From assembly GCA_049790315.1 (NCBI GenBank), contig JBAQYV010000059.1, positions 1 to 64,000 of the forward strand: DNA of 64,000 bases, given 5' to 3'. The position numbers were made by a program, and so were the translations under genes. The notes under the pieces were generated by a model. It did no database searches. It was not told the origin of the DNA and was given only the letters and a program-made list of their open reading frames with translations. This document shows, piece by piece, positions 44,630 to 54,630 of this stretch; position 1 is the stretch's first letter; every line of letters starts with the position of its first letter. The DNA comes from DASPOJ01 sp049790315. Its GTDB lineage: Bacteria > Acidobacteriota > Terriglobia > Acidiferrales > UBA7541.

Positions 44630-47353
44630 ATGAACGAATCGACCAGTTCATCCGCGAATTCCCCGACAAGTCCGCTGATGCGCCAGTATCACGCGATAAA
44701 ATCGCGCTATCCGCACGCACTGCTGCTATTTCGCCTTGGGGATTTCTACGAGCTTTTTTTTGAAGACGCCATTCTTGCGGCGCGCGAATTGCAAATCACG
44801 CTGACGTCGCGCAATCGCGAACGCGGCGAGCAAATCCCGATGTGCGGAGTTCCATACCACGCCGCGGAGGCATATGTGGCGCGGCTCCTGCGCGCGGGAT
44901 ACAAAATCGCCGTATGCGATCAGATGGAAGAGGCCGGTCCCGGCAAAAAACTTGTGCGGCGCGAAGTCGTGCGCGTGATCACGCCCGGCACGGCCACCGG
45001 CCTTAATGTGCTCGAGCCGCGGGAGAACAATTTTCTGGCGGCGGTGGCGCGTGGGGCCGCGGGCTCGGCCATTGGCCTGGCTTTCGTGGACGTTTCCACC
45101 GGTGAATCCAGCGCCACCGAGTTTTCCGGGCCGGGCGGGGAAGAAAAACTTCGCGATGAGATCGATCGTTTGCGTCCGCGGGAAATTCTATTGCCCCGGC
45201 AGGCGGGACTTTTCGCTCGTGATTCCGGTTCCGGTGTCGGCGCCGATGGCTCGGCCGCGCGGCTTCCAGGCGGGGCTTCCTCCGAAACGCGGATTGAGGA
45301 GTGGATTTTCGCGCACAGTTACGCCGAGCGTATTCTACGCGAGCAGTTCGGCGTTTCGGGACTCGAAGGATTCGGGCTGGCCGACCACCCGGAAGCGACG
45401 CGCGCGGCCGGCGCGCTGATTCACTATCTTCGCGAGACGTCGGCCGTCGGAACCGAAGGCGAGGGCGCTCGCGTAGACGCATTGCGGCACGTGGATCGCA
45501 TGCGCTTTTACGAGCAGTCCGATGCGCTGGTGCTGGACACGGTGACTGTGCGCAATCTGGAGCTGGTAGCGCCGCTGTTCGCCGAAGACGCAGCGCGCGC
45601 CGGTACGGCTGTCACGCTGCTCGCGGCGCTCGACGACACCGTCACGGGAATGGGAGCGCGTCGATTGCGCGGATGGATATTGCGGCCGCAAGTGGATCGC
45701 GCCGAAATTGAGATGCGTTTGGACGCCGTTGGCGAACTCATCGCGCAAACAGTGCTGCGCGAGGAGATTCGGCGCGAACTGGCCGGCGTGCAGGATATCG
45801 AACGCCTCGCCGGGCGCATCACGCTGGGGGTGGCGGCGCCGCGCGATCTCGTCGGCCTGCGAGACACTCTTACGCGATTGCCGCTCGTGCGCGGATATCT
45901 CGAGCGTGCGACAAGTGCGCGGCTGGCGGCCCTTCGCGCGCAGATCGACGACCTGGCGGATGTGCGCGAGCGCCTGGAACGCGCCATTGCGGATGATCCG
46001 CCGAATCTCGCGTCAGATCCCGGCGTGATTCGCGCCGGTTACGATGCAGAGCTCGATGAGCTACGCGAGCTCTCGCAGCGCAGCAAGCAGATCATCGCCG
46101 CGATGGAGGATCGCGAGCGTCGGCGCACGGGAATCGCGTCGCTCAAGATCCGCTACAACCAGGTGTTCGGCTACTACATCGAGGTGTCAAAAACGAATCT
46201 GCATCTGGTGCCACCGGATTTCGAGCGCAAGCAGACTCTCGTGAACGCCGAGCGCTTCACCGCGCCCGAGCTAAAGGAATACGAACGCAAAGTGCTCGAC
46301 GCCGACCAACGCATCGCCGAAATCGAGCGGCGCCTATTCGCGGAATTGCGGGCGTGGCTTGCCGAACATGCGGCACGCATGCGGCAAACAGGCACGGCTC
46401 TGGGGAAACTCGACGTGCTGTTGAACTTCGCGCGCCTCGCGGCGTCGCGCCGATACGCGCGGCCCGACTTTTCCGCAACGGGCGAATTGATGATCGTCGC
46501 GGGACGCCATCCCGTCATCGAACGGCTGCTCGAACAGCGCGGCGAACGATTTGTGCCCAACGATCTTTATCTCGATCAGGCCACCCAACAAATTCTGCTG
46601 ATCACCGGGCCGAACATGGGCGGCAAATCCACATATCTGCGCCAAGCGGCGCTGATCGTACTGATGGCGCAAATGGGATCGTTCGTTCCGGCCGAGCAGG
46701 CGCGTCTGCCGATTACCGACCGCATTTTCACGCGCATTGGCGCGTCGGACAATTTGGCGCGCGGGCGCTCCACATTTTTAGTGGAGATGAGCGAAGTTGC
46801 GGCGATTCTGAACACGGCGACACCGCGAAGCCTGGTGCTGCTGGACGAAGTGGGGCGCGGCACGGCGACATTCGATGGCCTTTCGATCGCGTGGGCGGTG
46901 GTGGAACATTTGCAGGCCGAGACGCGGGCGTGCGCGCTGTTCGCAACGCATTATCATGAGCTGACCGAGCTTGCGGATTTGCTGCCGGGTGTGCGCAACG
47001 TGCACGTCGCAGTGCGCGAAACGGCGGACGATATTATTTTTCTGCGACGCGTCGAAGAAGGCAGCGCCGACAAGAGCTACGGCATCGAGGTCGCGCGGCT
47101 TGCCGGCGTGCCGCGCAGCGTGATCGAACGCGCGCGCGAAATTCTGCGCCGGCATGAGCAGAGCGAACACGAATTGAGCGAAGAACTTACGCCGGGGGCC
47201 GAACGGCCTGAAGCAGCCGCTGAGCGTGAGCCGCCTTTATTCACGCCCATCGATCGCAACGTGCTTGAAGCTCTGCGCGGCGCCGATCTCGACAATTTGA
47301 AACCGCTCGACGCGCTCAATCTGCTCGCCGCGCTGAAAAAGCAAATTTCGTGA
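44630..47353 (+). CDS. mutS: DNA mismatch repair protein MutS
   Basis: This 907-residue protein starts MNESTSSSANSPTSPLMRQYHAIK. The mismatch-binding domain has LLLFRLGDFYELFFEDA (Phe and Glu of the FxE motif), and the C-terminal ATPase has TGPNMGGKST (Walker A), LVLLDEVGRGTATFDG (Walker B) and ATHYHELTELA. It recognises mispairs and recruits MutL. Length slightly exceeds the usual 850-880 because of an insertion near residue 210 and a tail. Its stop overlaps the anmK start by four bases. Confidence 0.97.
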   Translation: MNESTSSSANSPTSPLMRQYHAIKSRYPHALLLFRLGDFYELFFEDAILAARELQITLTSRNRERGEQIPMCGVPYHAAEAYVARLLRAGYKIAVCDQMEEAGPGKKLVRREVVRVITPGTATGLNVLEPRENNFLAAVARGAAGSAIGLAFVDVSTGESSATEFSGPGGEEKLRDEIDRLRPREILLPRQAGLFARDSGSGVGADGSAARLPGGASSETRIEEWIFAHSYAERILREQFGVSGLEGFGLADHPEATRAAGALIHYLRETSAVGTEGEGARVDALRHVDRMRFYEQSDALVLDTVTVRNLELVAPLFAEDAARAGTAVTLLAALDDTVTGMGARRLRGWILRPQVDRAEIEMRLDAVGELIAQTVLREEIRRELAGVQDIERLAGRITLGVAAPRDLVGLRDTLTRLPLVRGYLERATSARLAALRAQIDDLADVRERLERAIADDPPNLASDPGVIRAGYDAELDELRELSQRSKQIIAAMEDRERRRTGIASLKIRYNQVFGYYIEVSKTNLHLVPPDFERKQTLVNAERFTAPELKEYERKVLDADQRIAEIERRLFAELRAWLAEHAARMRQTGTALGKLDVLLNFARLAASRRYARPDFSATGELMIVAGRHPVIERLLEQRGERFVPNDLYLDQATQQILLITGPNMGGKSTYLRQAALIVLMAQMGSFVPAEQARLPITDRIFTRIGASDNLARGRSTFLVEMSEVAAILNTATPRSLVLLDEVGRGTATFDGLSIAWAVVEHLQAETRACALFATHYHELTELADLLPGVRNVHVAVRETADDIIFLRRVEEGSADKSYGIEVARLAGVPRSVIERAREILRRHEQSEHELSEELTPGAERPEAAAEREPPLFTPIDRNVLEALRGADLDNLKPLDALNLLAALKKQIS

Positions 47354-48561
47354 GCCGCCCTCGCCGCGCCACCACACTCGTCATGGGGATGATGTCCGGC
47401 ACTTCGGCCGATGGAATCGACGTGGCGCTCGTGCGAATTTCTGCTCGCGATCCGAACGGCGCCGGATCGGCGAAGATCGAAAACTTCGCGACGATTCCCT
47501 ACCCTGCGGTTTTACGCAGATTTATTCTTCGCATCGCGGAAGGCGAACGCGTCACGGCGGGGGAAATCAGCAGCCTTAATTTTCGCATCGGCGAGGAATT
47601 CGCTCGCGCTGCCGGCGGCTCGCTTCGACGCTGGCGCGTGAACCCTGCGGATGTGTCTGCAATCGGATCGCACGGCCAGACAATTTTTCATCAAGGCATC
47701 GCGCGAGGGGCAGGAGCCGCGCCGCCGTCCACACTCCAAATCGGCGAGCCCGCCGTGATCGCCGCTCGCACCGGCATCACGACGGTCGCCGATTTTCGTC
47801 CTGCGGACATCGCGGCCGGCGGCCAGGGCGCGCCGCTCGTGCCGATTGTCGACTACTGGCTGTACAGCAATGCGCGAGTAGGGCGCGTCGCGCTGAACAT
47901 CGGCGGCATCGCAAATCTCACCGTGCTGCCCGCGGGTTGCGGATTGCGCGATGTCGTCGCGTTCGATACGGGGCCGGGCAATATGGTGATCGACGCGCTG
48001 GTGCGGCGAGCCACGCATGGGCGCCAGAAATTCGATCGCGACGCTCGCATCGCTACTCGTGGCAAAATGATTCCCACATTGCTTGAACGATTGCTGCGTG
48101 ACAAATATTTCAGGTTGCCGCCACCGAAAACCACGGGCCGCGAGCGTTATGGCGACGCATATGTGCAACGACTGGTCGCATACCCGGAGGCGCACCGCGC
48201 TTCTCACGCCGATTTGATACGCACCGCAACACTGCTGACGCCGCTGTCGATCGCGGACGCAATGAATTATTGGGTTCGTCCGAAAACAAAGCTCGGAGCC
48301 AAGATCGGCGAAATGATTGTATCCGGCGGCGGCGCCCACAATCCGCTGATCATGGCGCAACTCGCCGCGGCGCTGGGCGGAATTCGCGTAATTCGTTCGG
48401 CGGAGCTCGGCGTGCCGGAAGACGCGAAAGAGGCATTCGCATTTGCGCTATTGGCCTGGGAAACGCTGCATCGCCGTCCTTCAAACGTCCCGGCCGCGAC
48501 GGGCGCCAGCCGGCCCGCGATCCTTGGAAAAATCTGCTATGCGCCAGCCGGAAAAATATAG
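47350..48561 (+). CDS. anmK: Anhydro-N-acetylmuramic acid kinase
   Basis: This 403-residue kinase starts at GTG 47350, inside the mutS stop. VMGMMSGTSADGIDVALV is the N-terminal phosphate-binding block; IGSHGQTIFHQG, NIGGIANLTVLP and DTGPGNMVIDALVRRA are the other conserved segments, and IVSGGGAHNPLIM lies near the C-terminus. It phosphorylates 1,6-anhydro-MurNAc during cell-wall recycling. The 3' end overlaps the next gene by 23 bases. Confidence 0.95.
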   Translation: MSRPRRATTLVMGMMSGTSADGIDVALVRISARDPNGAGSAKIENFATIPYPAVLRRFILRIAEGERVTAGEISSLNFRIGEEFARAAGGSLRRWRVNPADVSAIGSHGQTIFHQGIARGAGAAPPSTLQIGEPAVIAARTGITTVADFRPADIAAGGQGAPLVPIVDYWLYSNARVGRVALNIGGIANLTVLPAGCGLRDVVAFDTGPGNMVIDALVRRATHGRQKFDRDARIATRGKMIPTLLERLLRDKYFRLPPPKTTGRERYGDAYVQRLVAYPEAHRASHADLIRTATLLTPLSIADAMNYWVRPKTKLGAKIGEMIVSGGGAHNPLIMAQLAAALGGIRVIRSAELGVPEDAKEAFAFALLAWETLHRRPSNVPAATGASRPAILGKICYAPAGKI

Positions 48562-50116
48562 AGGCTCGCCGCACTCGACGCTGACGACGCTTGCGTCGTC
48601 ACTTTCGGCTACGCTCGCGGCCGCGCTTTTTCTTTTTGGGTGTTCCGGCGCGCCGCATCCCGCGCCGGGCGACGTCACATTCGTGATCGAATCGATGCCG
48701 GCGAATCTCGATCCGCGCATCGGGACCGACTTTGCTTCCGAGCGCCTGGACGGCCTGCTTTTTGACAGCCTCGTGCAGCGCGATGCGCAAATGAATGTCG
48801 CACCCGATCTTGCCGCAAGCTGGGAGCAACCTGACCCCACGACGTACGTTTTCCATCTGCGACACGATGTTCGCTTTCACGATGGAAGAGCGCTCACGTC
48901 CGCGGACGTGAAATTCACATTTGATTCGATCATCAGCGGCGCGATCACGACTTCCAAGCGCGGCGCCTTTAAGTCCGTCACCGCGATCGAGACGCCTGAT
49001 CCCTACACCGTAATCGTTCGCATGAGTTCAATCTCGACATCGTTCCTGTGGGATATTTCACGGCCGGCCGTCGGCATCGTGCCGCAAGGCGCGGGCACCG
49101 GCTTCGCGCAGCATCCGATCGGCACCGGTCCATTTCGCTTTGAAAGTTCGGCGCAGGACGACAATGTAGTTTTCGCGCGCAATCCCGATTATTTCGGCGG
49201 CGCTCCGCAAATCAACGAAGTTCATTTCCGCATCGTGCCCGACGCGATCGTGCGCGCGCTTGAGCTGCGCAAAGGCACGGCCGATCTTGAGATGACTTCC
49301 CTCTCGCCGGACATGGTTCCCGTGCTGGCGCGCAATTCCGGAATCGCCGTCACCGAGGAACCCGGCACAAATTATCAGTACCTGGCATTCAATTTCGACA
49401 ATTCGGTCCTCGCGCATCGTGAAGTGCGCCAAGCCCTGGCCTATGCGACCGATCGCGCCTCGATCGTTCAATATTTACTGCGCGGCCAGGCTCGGCTAGC
49501 TGACGGATTGCTTCCACCGGGCAATTGGGCCGCGGCTCCAAACCTTCCAACCTATCCGTACGATCCCGCGCGCGCCGAACAATTGCTTGACGCCGCCGGT
49601 TTTCCGCGCCGCGCCAACATGGGCGGCATCCGCCTGCAATTGACGCTGAAAACTTCAACCGAGGAGAGCGCGCGTCTGCTCGGCGAAGTGCTGCGCGAAC
49701 AATGGCGCAAAGTGGGAGTCGACCTCGAACTTCGTACGCTCGAATTCGGCACCTTGTATTCGGACATCACGCAAGGAAATTTCGAGATGTATACGCTGCG
49801 CTGGATTGGCGTGAATAATGATCCCAGCGTTTTCCAGTTCGCGTTTGAATCCGATCACATGCCGCCGGCCGGCGCCAATCGCGGACATTACCGCAATCCG
49901 CAATTGGACGCGCTGGTGGCCCAAGCGAGCGCCGAGCCGGACATCGAGAAGCGCAAAGCACTCTACATTCAGGTCCAACGGATTATCGCCGAAGATCTGC
50001 CCTACATCAGTCTGTGGTTCACGGACAATATTTGCGTGCACCGCACGCGTATTACCGGCATCGAGCTTTCGCCCGCCGGCAATTACGACTTCCTGTGCGC
50101 GATCCGCGCGAATTAA
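48539..50116 (+). CDS. ABC transporter substrate-binding lipoprotein, peptide/nickel family 5
   Basis: This 525-residue protein starts at ATG 48539, inside the end of anmK. A signal peptide with ALFLFGCSG at residues about 33-41 indicates a lipoprotein. The mature part is a family 5 binding protein: ESMPANLDPRIGTDFASERLDGLLFDSLVQRD, YVFHLRHDVRFHDGRALTSADVKFTFDSI, ANYDFLC-like end. Proteins of this class usually bind oligopeptides. Linkage to anmK suggests a murein-peptide ligand, but that is only an inference. No permease or ATPase genes follow, so the transporter partners lie elsewhere. Confidence 0.9.
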   Translation: MRQPEKYRGSPHSTLTTLASSLSATLAAALFLFGCSGAPHPAPGDVTFVIESMPANLDPRIGTDFASERLDGLLFDSLVQRDAQMNVAPDLAASWEQPDPTTYVFHLRHDVRFHDGRALTSADVKFTFDSIISGAITTSKRGAFKSVTAIETPDPYTVIVRMSSISTSFLWDISRPAVGIVPQGAGTGFAQHPIGTGPFRFESSAQDDNVVFARNPDYFGGAPQINEVHFRIVPDAIVRALELRKGTADLEMTSLSPDMVPVLARNSGIAVTEEPGTNYQYLAFNFDNSVLAHREVRQALAYATDRASIVQYLLRGQARLADGLLPPGNWAAAPNLPTYPYDPARAEQLLDAAGFPRRANMGGIRLQLTLKTSTEESARLLGEVLREQWRKVGVDLELRTLEFGTLYSDITQGNFEMYTLRWIGVNNDPSVFQFAFESDHMPPAGANRGHYRNPQLDALVAQASAEPDIEKRKALYIQVQRIIAEDLPYISLWFTDNICVHRTRITGIELSPAGNYDFLCAIRAN

Positions 50117-50185
50117 AGTTTAATCGTCAAAGATTGCGGTCTGGAAAAAATGGCCACCGAGATTGCGGCGCGAAAAAAACGCCAC

Positions 50186-50821
50186 CTATGCCAGCGCGTC
50201 GCGAATTTCGCTTTCGGGGAATAAACCTTCGCGGATCAGATGCCATCCATCCGCGGTCAATGCGACGATCGTGGACGCCAATCCTACGCCGGTCTCGCCG
50301 GCATCGAGCACGAGGGGAAGGCGATCGCCCAGCTGCTCCATCAATTCGGCGCCGCTTGAACACGAAGGCGAGCCCGAAAGATTCGCGCTCGTACCGGTGA
50401 CGGGCCCTTCGGCCTGCTCGATCAGCGCGCAAGCCACGCGCGAATTCGGCCAGCGCAAGGCCACTCTACCGGTATTTCCTGTGACCTTCAGCGGCAAGCG
50501 ATGCGAAGCTTCGACCACCAGCGTCATGGCGCCGGGCCAGAATTTCTCCGCGAGCTTCATAAAATTCGGAGAAAGATCGCGCGAGAGCGATTCGGCCTGC
50601 TTCAGCGAATTCACCAGTATCGGCAATGCGCGATTCTCGGGTCTGCCCTTCACGCGATAAATCTGCTCGACCGCCGCAAGATTGAACGGATCGCTAGCTA
50701 AACCGTAAAACGTATCGGTGGGGATGCCGACTACTTTTCCCTTGTGAATGAGTTCCGCGGCGTAGCGAATCGCACTCGGGTCAGGCGAATCGCATGAAAC
50801 TCTCAGCAGCTCTGCCCGCAA
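50186..50821 (-). CDS. tsaC: Threonylcarbamoyl-AMP synthase (YrdC/Sua5 type)
   Basis: This 211-residue protein is read from TTG 50821; the frame is open to 50929 without family similarity, so the exact start is uncertain. GKVVGIPTDTFYGLASDP, YRVKGRPENRALPILV and the PGAMTLVV and VALRWPNS segments are the YrdC signature. TGTSANLSG is the conserved nucleotide-contacting motif. It makes threonylcarbamoyl adenylate for tRNA t6A37. It lies convergent with the SBP gene and divergent from the SpoU methyltransferase. Confidence 0.9.
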   Translation of the reverse strand: MRAELLRVSCDSPDPSAIRYAAELIHKGKVVGIPTDTFYGLASDPFNLAAVEQIYRVKGRPENRALPILVNSLKQAESLSRDLSPNFMKLAEKFWPGAMTLVVEASHRLPLKVTGNTGRVALRWPNSRVACALIEQAEGPVTGTSANLSGSPSCSSGAELMEQLGDRLPLVLDAGETGVGLASTIVALTADGWHLIREGLFPESEIRDALA

Positions 50822-51065
50822 AGTGATCTCGCCTCTAGGCCTCGGCGCCTTCCCTCGCTGTTGCAAAGGGCGCCGACGACAGGATGGCCGGAAAGGCCTT
50901 TTGTTTTCAGCAACGTACCACAACGGCACGTCGCGTGCAACCGGCGAGCGCGCTCAGGTCTCCTCCGGAGCTGACGAATAAGCTCCACAAACCGATTCCC
51001 GGCTCTTCCTTCACGCGCCTGCGCCTTCTTTGACCCGCGCCGGGCCGTTTGCTAGTCTCGTCGCC

Positions 51066-51974
51066 ATGAGGCCCGCAAACCGCACAAACCGGCCGCGAGC
51101 GGGCGCGGACAAGAGCGCGTCGGCGGAGATCATTTCCAGCCGTGAAAATCGCTCACTGAAGCGCTTTCGCGCGGCGCTGCACGGCGCCGATTCCGGGGCC
51201 GACACCGCAATCGGCGTTGAAGGACCCCACCTGGTGGAGGCGGCTCTCGGCTCCGGCGCGCGCGTAGAATCAATCCTCGTTTCAACTTCCGGGGAGCGGC
51301 ATCTCGCACATCTGCGAAACAAAATTCCTGCCGACACCTCGATCCTGCGCACCAGCGATCGCCTCTTTGACGGCGTTGCCGCAACCGAGGCGCCTCAGGG
51401 CATCGCCGCGCTCGTGCATCCGCAAGAATCGAGCTTCGACGACATCACGCGCGGATGCCCGATAATTGTGGTGCTCGCCGGTGTACAGGATCCGGGTAAC
51501 GTCGGCACAATTCTGCGCACTGCGGAAGCCATGGGCGCGACCGCGGCCGCCACCTGCGCGGTGGAAGGTGTCGGCACGTCGAATCCGCGCGCACCGAAAG
51601 CCTTGCGTGCTTCGGCGGGCGCGGCGCTGCGAATGCCGCTGATTCGCGGGGCAGCCGCCGCGACGTTGATGCTCCAATTGCGCGTTGCCGGCATCACAAG
51701 TTATGCGGCCTGCCCTCGCGCGAATGAAAGTGGCGCGATTGAAGGCATCGCCGCGGCGCTGCGGCCTTGGGAATTAGATTGGAAATGCCCAGTCGCGCTG
51801 TGGATCGGGAACGAAGGCGCGGGTTTACCTCGCGACATCGCGCGTTCGGCCGACGCGCGCGTCACGATTCCTCATGCGTCGGGCGAGGCGGGCGCCGTTG
51901 AATCACTGAACGCCGCGGCCGCCGCGACCATCCTATTGTATGAAGCGGCCCGGCAACGCGGCATCTTATCCTGA
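51066..51974 (+). CDS. SpoU/TrmH-family RNA 2'-O-methyltransferase
   Basis: This 302-residue protein starts MRPANRTNRPRAGADK at ATG 51066. The N-terminal substrate-binding part has IGVEGPHLVEAAL. The SpoU knot has VVLAGVQDPGNVGTILRTAEAMGATA, WIGNEGAGLP and IPHASGEAGAVESLNAAAAATILLYE, the three family motifs. It transfers methyl from S-adenosylmethionine to a ribose 2'-OH of rRNA or tRNA; the target nucleotide is not predictable. Its stop precedes rarA by 38 bases. Confidence 0.9.
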   Translation: MRPANRTNRPRAGADKSASAEIISSRENRSLKRFRAALHGADSGADTAIGVEGPHLVEAALGSGARVESILVSTSGERHLAHLRNKIPADTSILRTSDRLFDGVAATEAPQGIAALVHPQESSFDDITRGCPIIVVLAGVQDPGNVGTILRTAEAMGATAAATCAVEGVGTSNPRAPKALRASAGAALRMPLIRGAAAATLMLQLRVAGITSYAACPRANESGAIEGIAAALRPWELDWKCPVALWIGNEGAGLPRDIARSADARVTIPHASGEAGAVESLNAAAAATILLYEAARQRGILS

Positions 51975-52011
51975 CGCGACATCGCAACGCCGCGGCACGC
52001 ATCCAACATCC

Positions 52012-53358
52012 ATGAGCTTGTTCGCACAACCCGGACCGATTCAAGACGATCAAGCCGCCGATCGTCCACTCGCAGAGCGCATGCGTCCGCGCACGCTCGA
52101 GGAATTCATCGGTCAGGAAGCTCTGCTCGGCCCCGGCAAGCCGCTGCGCACGCAAATCGAACGCGACGAAATCGGCTCCATGATTCTGTGGGGTCCGCCG
52201 GGTTGCGGCAAGACGACGCTGGCTCGCTTGATCGCGCGGCTCACGCGCTCGGAATTCATCGCCTTCAGCGCCGTGCTTTCAGGCATCGCCGAAATCAAGC
52301 GCGTGATGGCCGAAGCCGAGCGCGCGTTTCGCTCGGGCCGGCGCACCATCGTTTTCATCGACGAAGTACATCGCTTCAACAAAGCCCAGCAAGATGCATT
52401 CCTGCCTTACGTGGAATCCGGCAGCATCGTTCTGATCGGCGCAACCACGGAGAACCCTTCCTTTGAGGTGATCGCGCCGCTGCTTTCGCGTACGAAAGTG
52501 TATGTGATGGCCGCGCTCTCGACGCCGCAGATCGTCGCGCTACTCTCGCGCGCTCTCGCCGACACCGAGCGCGGCTTGGGCCGCGAGCGCGCCGAAGCTT
52601 CCGGCGACGTCCTCGAGCGCATCGCCACATTTTCCGGCGGCGATGCGCGCGCCGCGTACAACACGCTCGAAGCCGCCGTCCGCGCCACCACTTCGGACGC
52701 ATCGGGTAAAAAACTGCTCACCGACGATCTGCTCGCCGACATTTTGCAGCGAAAAGTCTTGCTCTACGACAAGGCCGGCGAAGAGCACTACAACATTATT
52801 TCCGCGTTGCACAAATCCGTGCGCAATTCCGATCCCGATGCCACTCTTTATTGGTTGGCGCGCATGCTCGAAGCCGGCGAAGATCCGATGTACATCGCGC
52901 GTCGCATGGTGCGCATGGCGAGTGAAGATATCGGCCTCGCCGAGCCCGGCGCTCTGGCCGTGACGATCGCCGCCATGCAGGCCGTGGATTTTCTCGGCAT
53001 GCCCGAAGGAAATCTGGCTCTCGCGCAAGCGGCGGTCTACTTGTCGCTCGCGCCGAAATCGAACGCCATCTACACTGGCTATGGCGCCGCGGCCGCGGAC
53101 ATCGCCCAGACTCGCACGGAGCCTGTGCCCCTCCACTTGCGCAACGCCGTAACCGGCCTGATGAAAAATATCGGCTACGGCAACGACTATCAGTACGCGC
53201 ACAAATTCGAGGACGCGATCACCGGCATGACTTGCCTGCCCGAAAGTTTGGCCGGCCGGCAATACTATCTGCCCACCGATCGCGGCTTTGAGCAGCGGCT
53301 CAGGCAACGCATAGAGGAGATCCGGCGCATCCAAGCAAACAGAAAGGTCACGCCATAA
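52012..53358 (+). CDS. rarA: Replication-associated recombination protein RarA (MgsA)
   Basis: This 448-residue AAA+ protein begins MSLFAQPGPIQDDQAADRPLAERMRPRTLEEFIGQE. WGPPGCGKTTLA is Walker A, IVFIDEVHRFNKAQQDAFLPYVE Walker B, and IGATTENPSFEV sensor 1. The C-terminal tetramerisation part has GEEHYNIISALHKSVRNSDPDATLYWLARMLEAGEDP and IGYGNDYQYAHKFEDAI. It acts at stalled replication forks with the clamp and SSB. ATG 52012 matches family N-termini better than the upstream frame. Confidence 0.94.
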   Translation: MSLFAQPGPIQDDQAADRPLAERMRPRTLEEFIGQEALLGPGKPLRTQIERDEIGSMILWGPPGCGKTTLARLIARLTRSEFIAFSAVLSGIAEIKRVMAEAERAFRSGRRTIVFIDEVHRFNKAQQDAFLPYVESGSIVLIGATTENPSFEVIAPLLSRTKVYVMAALSTPQIVALLSRALADTERGLGRERAEASGDVLERIATFSGGDARAAYNTLEAAVRATTSDASGKKLLTDDLLADILQRKVLLYDKAGEEHYNIISALHKSVRNSDPDATLYWLARMLEAGEDPMYIARRMVRMASEDIGLAEPGALAVTIAAMQAVDFLGMPEGNLALAQAAVYLSLAPKSNAIYTGYGAAAADIAQTRTEPVPLHLRNAVTGLMKNIGYGNDYQYAHKFEDAITGMTCLPESLAGRQYYLPTDRGFEQRLRQRIEEIRRIQANRKVTP

Positions 53359-53364
53359 AATAGC

Positions 53365-54573
53365 GTGCTCGCGAAGTTCCCATCTCGAATCGCTCATCCG
53401 CACGCGAATGATCGCGTCCCGGCGCGCATCTGCCGCGCCTTGGCATCGCTAATTCCGGCGCCAGCGCTGGTGCGGGCCATTATCGTCGCGTCGCTATGCG
53501 CGCTCGCCGCGCCCTTCGCCCTGCGCGCGCAGGACAAACCGGATCTTCGCGTGGAGGACGATTGCGTCGTGATGGCCTATGCGCCCGACGGCCGCATCGC
53601 CTATTCCGTCGAGCACATGTTTCACGTGAAAAAAATCGTCTACGAGCGCGACGACATCTGGATCGTCACGCCGCAAGGATCGAAGCGCCATATCGTCGAC
53701 GGAGAAAAATTCGCGCGCGGCCCCGCGCCCTTCAGTTACAAAGTTGACGCGCTCGCTTGGTCGCTCGATGGCAAGCAGCTCACCGCGCAATTCACCACCA
53801 ATAAACTGACGGACGCGAAAGGCAAGGCCCTGCCGACCACGGAGACGCTGTTGCTCAACGATTCCGGCGGCGAGATCGCTGTCTCCGGCGGCGACAGCTT
53901 GGTGCCCGCTGCCAGCAACGCCGTTTGGCTTACCGACGACGCCACCGTTGCCTTTCTCGCTGACCCGGCGCCGCCAGGCATATTCCATTCGATCAGCGAA
54001 GTCGTGCCCGCCTCCGGCAAGACAACGCCACTTTTCCCCGATCACGGATTCGCCGCCGTTGCCTGGGACCAGCACTCGAACGGTGGAATCGCGATCGAGA
54101 ACAGCACCGCGCGCAACGTCTCCGCACAGCTCGTTTCCCTGGATCTCGAGCACCAGAAGATTCGCGACCTCGCGCCCATCGAAGGTTACGCCGGCGGCCT
54201 GACGATTTCGCCCTCGGGGCGTTACGTGTCTTACTTCATCGATCCCGAAGTGATTGAAGTGCGCGATTTGTCGGACCCGCGCCGCGTCGGCCGCGCTCAC
54301 GTCGCGTTTGGAAAGTATTTCTGGTCCGCGAACGAATCGCGCATTCTGCTGAAGCGCGGCGAAGACAAGCAGCAGTCCGATCTAGTTTGGGTTGCGCTGC
54401 CGCCGCTGGCCGTGCCGCCCGCGGGCCAGGAACCTTCGATGACCGAGCCGAATCCGCACCCGATTTTTCACGATCTTGAATATCCTAATTTCGCCATCTC
54501 GCCCGACGGCCACTCCATCGCGGTAATTGAGTTCGGCCGCGGCTGGCTGCTCGTGTATCCGCTTCCTGAATGA
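53365..54573 (+). CDS. Exported beta-propeller-like protein of unknown function
   Basis: This 402-residue protein starts at GTG 53365, or possibly at GTG 53470, which would put the signal segment (IIVASLCALAAPFALRAQ) at the very N-terminus. The rest shows repeated short modules such as YAPDGRIAYSVE, WSLDGKQLTAQF, ISPSGRYVSYFI and ISPDGHSIAVIEF, the PD40/TolB-type pattern of a WD40-like propeller. No catalytic domain accompanies it. It follows rarA by six bases and probably shares its transcript. The function is not known. Confidence 0.75.
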   Translation: MLAKFPSRIAHPHANDRVPARICRALASLIPAPALVRAIIVASLCALAAPFALRAQDKPDLRVEDDCVVMAYAPDGRIAYSVEHMFHVKKIVYERDDIWIVTPQGSKRHIVDGEKFARGPAPFSYKVDALAWSLDGKQLTAQFTTNKLTDAKGKALPTTETLLLNDSGGEIAVSGGDSLVPAASNAVWLTDDATVAFLADPAPPGIFHSISEVVPASGKTTPLFPDHGFAAVAWDQHSNGGIAIENSTARNVSAQLVSLDLEHQKIRDLAPIEGYAGGLTISPSGRYVSYFIDPEVIEVRDLSDPRRVGRAHVAFGKYFWSANESRILLKRGEDKQQSDLVWVALPPLAVPPAGQEPSMTEPNPHPIFHDLEYPNFAISPDGHSIAVIEFGRGWLLVYPLPE

Positions 54574-54630
54574 AATCGTCCTAATGGGAAATATTTGCGC
54601 GGGTTGAATCCAGACGCGAGAAACGCGTAA